Shown here piece after piece: positions 38,570 to 46,982 of a stretch of 46,982 nucleotides of DNA. The translations under genes were made by a program, and so were the position numbers. The notes under the pieces are model-generated. The model did no database searches, was not told where the DNA came from, and saw only the letters and a list, made by a program, of their open reading frames with translations. Source of the DNA: Sphaeroforma sirkka (taxonomy: Eukaryota > Opisthokonta > Ichthyosporea > Ichthyophonida); NCBI GenBank assembly GCA_001586965.3, contig LUCW03000849.1:1-46982 (forward strand). Direction: 5' to 3'. The number at the start of each line of letters is the position of its first letter. The stretch's first letter is position 1.

Positions 38570-41270
38570 CGCGTTCTGCTGCTCAGCACAACATCCAGAT
38601 ATACAAGGATATAGCACATCAACGTCGATCACCGTGTCAGCCTTGTATACCAGGTGTCTAGGACTCGAGCGCTGCACTGACGGATTACTACCAAGATCTC
38701 TTCAACTCAGCTAACCCACACGTCATCCCACCGGACACAGCACCAACACATTCATCAAATACAGCTATTCAATCGGAGATGGTGTTGGAGGCAATATTGC
38801 GCTACCCAAACAAGGGTCCTGATCCAAATATTATCCATATCCTTCTCCTTAAGGCCGCAGTAGAACGATCAGCTGAACCCCCAACTATAGAACGTTCTGA
38901 CCCTGTCAGCCTACCTATTAGCACCTTGGATGAGGAATTCTCTGCCCTCCTAATGGCTGGTACATTCCCTAAAGCTCTCAATTGTGCCCTCTTGACAGCC
39001 CATCCGAAGAAAGCAGACACGGATATTGCATCCCCTGCCGATTTCAGACCGATAACATTAAGTAGCTTGTTTGACGCACATTAAAAAGTTCTTCTTACAG
39101 CTGATAACAAATCACCCCGGATCAGCCACCCATGCAACTCAAGCTGTATTTGAATCACGCTACTTCTGTCATACGCCGCGATGGACACAATCCGAGTATG
39201 CCTGGAATGATGTGCGTCTTGACATCACCAAAGCATACGATAAAGTGGTTCTCCCGCGTATGTGGATGCTGTTGCGCCACGCTGGAATGGCAGTGAACTG
39301 GATCTGTTATCTCCGCGCATTGTTCGAGAATGCTCCCACACGGGTGACGTATCGTGGGAAGCTTTCCCCTCTATTCACACATGAACGAATGACATACTCT
39401 AAGGTTTGATTGTCGGCCCACAGCTTTTTATTATTTATATAGACTCCCTGGCTATTACGCTTGCACAATTTCGGCCATAACTCCTCCGCTCCTACTTCAT
39501 TATAGAGAATACACGCATCCTGGATCCGCAGTCTGTTCAGCTGCAACCCTTCCTGAACGCGGTCGATGATTGAGGTCGACAATCCGGTCCAAAACAAGGG
39601 ATTCTTAAGCCCCGAAAGAGATCGTCGAGTATGTTGCACAAGGTACCGCTTCTCCGTATCAAAGGACATCCCATCACGCCAACACTAGTACGATCCTCAA
39701 ATGCGAACACTCTCACCAGACGCCTACTTATTCCTTCCATGCTTATGGCGGCGGAACTCTCTAACAACTGTCCACAGCCTTCCAAATACTTAGGATTCCA
39801 ACTGCTCCAGGGTATACCGAGTATCGACTTTGAAAATACATGGACCATCTTGCAGCAGCATTACTCCAGGCTATAGTGTCTTTCCGGGCGTAGGGGTTTC
39901 ACGGATTTAGCTGGGACCATCCGCGAAATCGGCTGGAAATATTCAAGACATTTATTCTTTCATGGTCTGAACATCATTGCATGGGCTTCACTTATTTGGC
40001 ATGCCGCATTAAAGCCGTTGTATGTACGAGCGGTACAGCTCAGCACTAATTCAAGCAGCAGCTATCATAGCCGGCACTATATTCCCAAAACTCACATACC
40101 AGCGCATACGTCTTCTTCGCTTTTGCTGCTTACTTCCAGCACGCCAATTTGCGGAGTACCTTGGTGGCTGCCTGGGACTACATCTTGACTCAATCAACAG
40201 TACGAACCCACTCGCCCCACTTACGAGACCCGCTTGAACACGTAACAGACCTCCCGACAAATTCCTGTCCAGTATTTATGCTTATCTAGAACTAAAGGGC
40301 GGGTGCCCACCTCAACACAAAGAACTCCTTAAGCTCCGCGAGCAGATCTGACATAATACTACACAATGTCTCACAACCAAGGAGATAGCAGGCAAGGCTC
40401 GCCGCCAATAGTACTATCGACGTATAAGGAGAGAACTTTGCACCACGGACCGGGACAAGCCATCCCATAATAGCTTTACCCACTGCCGTGAACACACCCC
40501 AATCCGCCTTTATGCCATGTTAGCAGCCAACACGTTCCTATGACACCTCTGTCCTGGGTGTCCTGGAGATATGACTTTTACGTCCAGCCACTTTGCCTGT
40601 ATCAGTTCTCTGATAAGGCGTATTCTGTTGAACAACAATAGGATCGGCATGATTACCACCGCATATGAACTCTCCACGAACTTCTCGGGAGCTTCCTTCT
40701 CCTTCCTTGCACAACAGGCGCCAATTTATTCCAGTACTAGCCGATAGATTGACGTTCCTCATACACCGTCTCATCACTTTACGGAAGTACTATTTCCAGA
40801 CTTCGGTACAGACTAAACCTTCGAGACTTCGGGTACCACCTATAATACTTCCCGCTGTGGCTAGCCAAGATATTCCAAATACATCAGTTATGTGGTGTGG
40901 TATCGGACAGCCCCCAACTTCGCTCCGAAACAGAATTGCGGATGATAATCTCACCCTCCTTTGTATCACGTTCAAAATATCTCAGACCGACTCAGCCCAT
41001 ATTACCACTACAAGTGTGGGCCAGTTTTATTCCACGCAATGGCCCTCAGGTTTTAGTTCTCAACCAATGGTAGAGATATTCCGTATCCATCGCCGCGAAC
41101 TAACGCACCGTGTGTCTTTCATTGTTACATCACTCGCCCCGAGCTTCTCGCGGCAGTTCGACAATATCAACTTCCCTTCAATTTTCTCAAAACCTCTCCC
41201 AACGAATATGAAGCCTGATGTACATGGACATATATAACTTTATCCAAATTTAAATAAATAATAATATTCC
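38570..41270 (+). mobile_element. decayed non-LTR retrotransposon (LINE) with reverse transcriptase remnants
   Basis: Reverse transcriptase blocks occur in order on the plus strand but in different frames. 38779-39084 has NKGPDPN and ALLTAHPKKA then DFRPITLSSL, like LINE fingers. 39071-39409 has VRLDITKAYDKVVLPRMWML, motif A with its catalytic Asp. About 39405-39470 has PQLFIIYIDSL. Near 39496 IIENTRIL sits where YADD would be, so motif C is lost. 39770-39800 has KYLGFQL. A 190-codon frame follows at 40665-41237 with no recognised domain, and an A-rich AAATTTAAATAAATAATAAT lies at about 41248. I saw no endonuclease domain. Several frame changes and stops make it inactive. The clade is not assigned. 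Confidence 0.75.
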
Positions 41271-42012
41271 TGGTCTATCAGATATCCCCAGGATATAGCT
41301 AGTTTACCCGAAATCTCTCTCAGTAAGTACGAATAAGATAGATTGCCTAAAATTAAAAGTATATTAGATATTCAAGATATTTTGTACTTTCCTGCGAGCG
41401 GCGAGCCCTGTTCGTTAGTTTAAAGGTGCCCGACCTGAGGGCTCTATAGATCCCGACAGACATTGTCACATCTTCCAAGGGATGCTTATACATGTCCCCA
41501 GAGAGAACACTCACAGTCCCTGTGGGCAAAGCCATTTTCAATACTTCCCAATATCACCGTCCCCTGTCACACATCCAGAGGGTGAGGGCTTAGACATTAA
41601 AAATTATGACAATATTTGATCAAAGTAAAGAATAAGGGAAGAAAATCAATAAGAAAAAGTTTATTTAAAGTGCCTGCTCTAAGGGAAATCCACAATTAAG
41701 AGGAATATATTTCAAATTAACTATTATGATACCCAAGATACCCAATTCCGCACAATTGCTCAATTGGACTCTCTAACGGAAAAACAATTGTTTCTTCAAT
41801 TCCTGGAGGACCCCATAACTTACGAGAACATTCTGTTGTTTTAGTAAGTAGAGGAAGAAATAAAGATCTACCTTGAGTTAAAAGTAAAGTGATTAGAAGT
41901 AAATATTACTTAAAACCACCGAAATACTCGAGAACAAAAGGACAGAGTAGATATGGTCTTAAGAAAGATGTTGTAGCCTAGCCCACCAACAAGGAGCGAT
42001 GAGACATCAGAA

Positions 42013-42080
42013 AGTAGCCTATCCCCACGCGCCCCCCTCCCTTCGGGGGCGAGGGGTCGTGGAGAATCTCCCCTGGTAGA
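42013..42080. repeat. strong GC-rich hairpin
   Basis: CGCCCCC and GGGGGCG (about 42029-42051) form a 7-bp stem around CTCCCTTC, enclosed by CCACG and CGTGG. Further CTTCGG-type hairpins follow at about 42176 and 42301. Confidence 0.7.
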
Positions 42081-43750
42081 GTGACCCTCCTATAGTGTAC
42101 ACGCAAGCCCGCTCTCCCCTCTAAGATGAAGATTGGGGGTAGTCGTGAAAGGCGGGAGCCCTCCTACACGGCCTCCTTCGGCAGTAGCATATCATAGCAT
42201 ATCGTAGCATTCCACCTCTCCTACGGGTTATAAGATCAGATGGTAGCCTGCGACGAGAATCGTAGGATAGGGTAGAATATCGTACACGGCGGGGAGGGAC
42301 CTTCGGATCTACCACCGAGGTTTACGCTATACGACGATGTCTGGCTCAGACATCATCTACTACCCTCCTCCTCCCTGAGTGTCAATGTCATTCATTCCTA
42401 CGGGCTATGGAGTGAACGAGTCTGTGAGATCCATTGGATAGCTAGCTGCCTGCATCTACGACCTCTCCCCCCCTCACAAAGGCACCTTGGCAGTGGGTCT
42501 CTTCCGTCTCAATCTTTCCAGTTGTAGACATTCCCTCAATATATTTAAACTCCTATGCGTCTTAGTCTTACCTCACACCCCTAGGGTTGTAGATCGTATT
42601 TTATATTATTTGACTAGGAAATAAAGAGATTACTTGGGTATAATAAAAGTAGCTAGAGTAGTGACAATTATGATCCTAACCCATGTCCCGAAGGAGGTTA
42701 CTCTTAAGTTTAACCAAATCACTTAGACTATTGTGGTAATCAAGAGATACTCTGGTAATGATAATGTCTCCGAAAGACTAAATGTGACAAGAATGAAAAA
42801 TGAGATGAAGATTTTACCCAAATTTATGGTCACGGGGTAAGCGGAAGGACAGTTTTCTCGCCAACGATCCCTCTAGTTGCTCATTACACTTCCTATCTCT
42901 ATGCCTCCTTGATAATATAGAATTCTCCTATGTCTGTAATTGGTCCATCACCCATCTCCCCCTTTTAGTCACCACGTTCGTTGTCCGATATACTGCCTAT
43001 GCCCCATACCCATATCTTATATATATCCGTCTCTATAAAACAAGTGTACGTACCTACTTAGTAACTAATCTCTCTTTACTCAAGTACAAACTAATGTGAT
43101 AATAGATTACAGTAAGGAATATTATCTAGTAATTTCCTAAGACCTTATATCTTCACCCCATATTCTATGATCAGATATTACTTGTCCTCAATACAATTTT
43201 AATTGATGAGATATATTGTTTAGTATTTTACAAGAAATTGATTAGATTGTAAAATACATTTTAGTTATTAGGACGAGTGGTATTTTAGAATTGACAGACT
43301 GTTAAGAATACAAGTGGATATATCTGACTAGTAATTATGGTATAAGATAGGTGAGATTTAACTCACTGCTCACCAACTGATTGGGGAGATTAGTTCATTT
43401 TTAGAGTATGTAGTGGATAGTGATTTCTTGTCGAGTGACGTATAGTGCGGATAGCCAGGAAGAGGAAGAGGTGGAGGTGCGTAGAGTTAGGTGATTTAGA
43501 GGGGATGCACATATATAATGACAAAGGTGTTCAAGTAGATTGATGATAAAATAGAATATGACCTATTGTTAGATATGTATTATTTAGGATACAGTGGTCT
43601 AGTAGGTTCGTGAGAGATGGGGATCCATACCAGGTAGTCTAACGCAGAGCTAATAAAAAGTGTGCTTAATATCTTCACCCGTTAGGCAGAGTTCTAAATT
43701 CATGCATGATATATGTTAGGCCCTTCGGACCGAATGATCTGAACCATACT

Positions 43751-44614
43751 TCTACTATGATGGTATCAGGATATCATGGTTATGAAGCGAATGTGTGATG
43801 GGCAACCGTCTGTGGTGTTCGATGTTGGCGTCAGATGGTGCCTCGCAGATGAGGGGTTCTACTCCATCAGATGTGTATGGAAGAGATCGTCCTTCTATTC
43901 TTGCAAAGCGTCATCCTCGTTCTGGTGCATTTGTCGAACAGACGAATAGACACACCACTTGCCAATGTCCGGCACAGAATGCAAATAAATGACACTCTCT
44001 TGACGTCGATACTGGGATGAATGACACTCATATGCGAATTTGTCGTCGTACACGCACACTACACAGTTATCTACTACTATTTCCCTGGCTGGTTTGAAAA
44101 GGGAGTGCGTACACCGTCGGATTGAATACTTCAGCGGATGATTTTCTGTAGTTTGTAGTTTGTTGTTTCTTTGTTTCTGGTGGGGTGTTTTACAGGACCA
44201 CTACATTCTGCTGGACTAGATAGAACGGACTCTTCAGCTCACTCTGCGAAATAACTTGTTGTGCATACAAATTTTCTTAAAGGAACTGGGGACCTCGTAG
44301 GCCTCAAGTATACTCCTTTATTACGACGAATCAGGAATTGCCCCCAGACAGACGAAATGTTTTGCTTGGTGTATTCCCGGTTCGGTTGGTTGACATGCAA
44401 GCCAAGCCTTCTATGATAGTGGTCCAATTTTTGCGATACTTCTTACCAGACATGTACGTAACCTAAACGAGTCACTATTCGTACCCTGTTACCTACCAAA
44501 TAGGTATGTATTGTACCAGGTGCTACATTTATATCGCATCATCAAACCCAGTGGCATGCATCCCAGGCGATCACTTCGACTCAATGGCGGTCTATAGGTC
44601 TCCAAAGTCTTGAC
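43751..44614. other. spacer at the right edge of the island
   Basis: Texture returns towards the flanking type. A 65-codon frame at 43795-43992 has no recognised motif. No gene is called. Confidence 0.4.
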
Positions 44615-45856
44615 TCAGGTAGGGAACATTTTCTGAGACGCCTCAAACGTCGCCTTCTTCCGTCGCTTGTTTTCCTGCTCCACCTGTTTCGATTTGATTT
44701 GAACGAATTCTCGGATCATCACCTCAGCCTCCTCTTCTGTAGTGCCATCTCGTTTCGACCTCAGGATGGCCTGTATAAATCGGAAGCAACGTGGTATGTT
44801 TTATGTAATGTAATGACAGGTCAAACTCGCAACTGGAATCAAAATCGATGTGGTTTGATCATGATCAGATCTGTGAGAAAGCTTACGATGGATTCTGAAA
44901 CGCGACTAGTAAATATGCAGTGAACAACGCTGTACAGAACGTTTCGAAATGGGTATCTTTGATCTACCATTGCTGTCAGTCGTATACGACAGACGGACAT
45001 CTTTCGATCCGATAATATGAATGTGAGAGAATTAAAGGAATTTAAAATCATATGTATTTGCGTCAATCACAGACGCGGTTTCCTAAAGAAGTATGTGTGC
45101 ATATAACGCGTTCATCTCATCCGTATGCGCCATGATCAGCCATAGATCTCACCATTCTCTTGATGAGTGCGTCTTTGAGCGTAGTTCCGTCCATCTTCAC
45201 TGCTCTGAGCGCGTTGTACACAATTGTTTCCGGCTTGTCGAAATGCGTTGCGCTTCCATTTGCCGACAACTCCAGAGAGTTCGTCAGCTCACGAAAGATA
45301 ACCTAGATGCATGCACGAGGGTTACTTTCAATGAAATTTCTCTATTCTAATTGGCGTTGTACAATTCTCGTACAACTAGAAGATTTAACAGTTTGCTCAG
45401 TGCCACATAACTGTATCGATAACGAACATATTAGATGGTAGATTGGATCTTGGGAGGAAATTCAACGGACGGTGTAAAATAGCACTCGACCTAGTATCAA
45501 GCAACAATATTAGGACAACCAATATCGCTGTAGTATTTGACTTCAATCTTAATATACAATTGAGAAATGAGTGATTTGTTAAGACTGCGACCACTAAGTC
45601 TGACTTTTGGTCTTGCGCCCACTATTTCTGACGCATGGATGCACAAGTCTGATGCGTTACAAATGCGACTTAAAATTGCGACAACCAAGTCTGACGCTTA
45701 CGCATGCGACCGCTAAACTTTACGCTTGCGTGTGCGCCCTGTCGTATGTCTGACACTTAACCTTGCAATTCCTATGTCTGACGTCCAACTTACGCTGACC
45801 TTTCGATTCTAGAGTTTAGGGTTTTAGGGATATAAACATATGTACATACTACATGT

Positions 45857-45888
<32 letters not shown>

Positions 45889-45908
45889 TCGTATATAACT
45901 ACTTACAT

Positions 45909-45995
<87 letters not shown>

Positions 45996-46025
45996 TATAT
46001 ATATACATATATGTATGTGTGTGTG

Positions 46026-46064
<39 letters not shown>

Positions 46065-46629
46065 ATATATGTACATATGTATATATTTGTTTGTTAAAAA
46101 TAATACCGCTACAAGGACAACAGAATATGTGCCCCCCAAAAGCATTTAAATCATAGATAGTCACACATCTTGACCACTACGCCATTAATGCTGTACAGTA
46201 TTCGATAATAAAATCAAAAACCAATTTTTGTGAGTCCAGTGGATAGGAGGCAAGGTTAAGCGTTAGACTTAACTGACACACGCGTAAGCGTCAAGTTTAG
46301 CGGTCGCATGCGTAAGCGTTAGACTTAGTGGTCGCAAAACCAAAAGTCAGACTTAGTGGTCGCAGTTTTAACCAGTCTCGAGAAAAGAATACTGATAGAC
46401 AGAAAATTGCATCAGATGCACCCCTACTGTTCGATTCGGAAATAACGAGGTAAGCCTAGGCAATACTATGAATAAGCTATAGATTTCAAATATTCGTGCT
46501 AGAATGTACTACAAGCCCGAGAGCGCATCCTACATACCTCATCGCATCCACCTTTCAACAAATCTGCCGCCAATTCAACAGCCCGAGCTGATGCCGTATC
46601 CGTCTTTTGCTGCGTAGTTAAGTTTAAAC
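44615..46629 (-). CDS. 3' end of an unidentified gene, three exons
   Basis: In transcript order the exons are 46629-46538, 45302-45153 and 44770-44615, ending in TGA. They join in phase as [20 protein letters not shown] then [27 protein letters not shown] to [20 protein letters not shown] then KRM; and [20 protein letters not shown] through a Lys/Glu-rich helix to ASQKMFPT. Donors are GTATGT and GTGAGA; acceptors end CTGTAG, ATCTAG and TACAG. The peptide is 131 aa plus one split codon, looks helical, and its last part ([16 protein letters not shown]) could be a coiled coil or basic tail. I do not recognise the family. The 5' part lies beyond the window; the 46629 exon needs one base from an upstream exon. 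Confidence 0.7.
45579..46373. mobile_element. foldback element with subrepeats in its inverted arms
   Basis: Left arm about 45579-45766 and right arm 46250-46373 are inverted copies. Outer ends read TTAAGACTGCGACCACTAAG and, on the other strand, TTAAAACTGCGACCACTAAG. Inside each arm a 26-28 bp unit (AAGTCTGACGCTTACGCATG then CGACC) repeats with decay; the left arm has about 70 bp more. The middle is AT and TATG microsatellite. It lies in the intron between 45303 and 46537. A TTAA lies at each tip, but I cannot fix a target duplication. Confidence 0.75.
45855..46092. repeat. AT, CA and TATG microsatellite core
   Basis: (CA)n at about 45908-45931, (TA)n at 45932-45992, then GT and TATATG runs. 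Sits between the arms of the foldback element. Confidence 0.95.
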
Positions 46630-46982
46630 CTACAGTGAGTTATGCATTGTGCATTCAGGATCATTGTTCTCCTGGAGGTGTATAATAAACGCTCACTTGA
46701 ATAGTACGTGATCATATAGCCCTCCAGCAAATAGGAACAAAGATTACTAATAACATAAGCTTAATTGGGGTACTGAATTTGGAAAGGATATACTAGATAG
46801 TTGCTCTGTGGTTTTTTTCAATTACTTGCAAAATTGTTGCGAGAGCACATCAAACATATGCAGATTTGCCGTGTGTCGCAGTTTGAATGGGAACGATGAC
46901 GAGTTTTGATCAAGTATGCAATTACATTATGGGAATTAATTTATCACAAAACAGGTTTCCGCAGTATGTATATGCATACATT
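46630..46982. other. intron or upstream sequence of the right-end gene
   Basis: No further exon was recognised on the minus strand before the window ends. AT-rich, unremarkable. Confidence 0.5.

Larger units (their letters stand above)
23320..43750. other. gene-poor, hairpin-rich compositional island
   Basis: About 20 kb unlike its flanks. It has no long AT, GT or TATG microsatellite, while such runs recur every few kilobases on either side (last at about 22030, next at about 45855). It is AT-rich but dotted with short GC-rich palindromes such as CCGCGGAGCGG, GATCCCTCGGGATC and loops of CTTCGG or CTACGG. It holds tandem repeats, tRNA-like relics, a large inverted repeat and a decayed LINE. 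Outside the LINE and two orphan frames I see no gene in 23.3-33.9, 35.3-38.0 or 41.3-43.7 kb. I recognised no mitochondrial protein or rRNA gene. The edges are approximate. Confidence 0.6.

Noticed and set aside
23320-43750. Functional mitochondrial chromosome
   Set aside because: I looked for cox, cob, nad and rRNA landmarks and recognised none, and a LINE is present. An organelle-derived or unrelated spacer remains open.

Overview
The window looks like nuclear DNA of an intron-rich protist close to animals and fungi. A holozoan such as an ichthyosporean is a guess from style, not proven. The signs are spliceosomal introns with GTAAGT, GTATGT or GTGAGT donors, animal-like HUS1 and QPRT proteins, long glutamine and serine-rich proteins, and huge (AT)n, (GT)n and (TATG)n microsatellites inside introns. 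No coordinate was checked against a database; exon models come from reading frames, splice-site phase and remembered family sequences.

Layout. 0.86-5.8 kb (+): complete HUS1, seven exons, 279 aa. 6.66-9.4 kb (-): complete QPRT, six exons, 291 aa. HUS1 and QPRT converge. 9.6-12.4 kb (-): a glutamine-rich protein ending in a BED-like C2HC finger, lying head-to-tail upstream of QPRT. 12.4-16.3 kb: intergenic, holding an 808-bp inverted-repeat transposon with a 5-bp target duplication. 16.3-19.7 kb (+): a 640-aa serine-rich protein with repeated basophilic-kinase motifs. 21.3-22.8 kb (+): a small CxxC membrane protein resembling DMAC1/TMEM261. About 23.3-43.7 kb: a gene-poor island unlike its surroundings, with no long microsatellites, many short GC-rich hairpins, tandem repeats of 465 and 254 bp, tRNA-like relics, a large inverted repeat and a decayed LINE. 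44.6-46.6 kb (-): the last three exons of an unidentified gene, with a foldback element in one intron.

Gene functions. HUS1 is a subunit of the 9-1-1 DNA-damage clamp; QPRT is the last step of de novo NAD synthesis; the Q-rich finger protein is probably a DNA-binding regulator; the DMAC1-like protein would be mitochondrial. They form no obvious pathway.

The most interesting signal is shared by HUS1, QPRT and the DMAC1-like gene. Their introns contain decayed tandem copies of the neighbouring exon edge and splice donor, from one-off exon echoes that still keep an open frame to a 29-bp minisatellite. This suggests introns that grow by repeated duplication of their own 5' edge. The second is the 20-kb island, whose hairpin-studded AT-rich texture resembles organelle spacer DNA rather than the host sequence around it.
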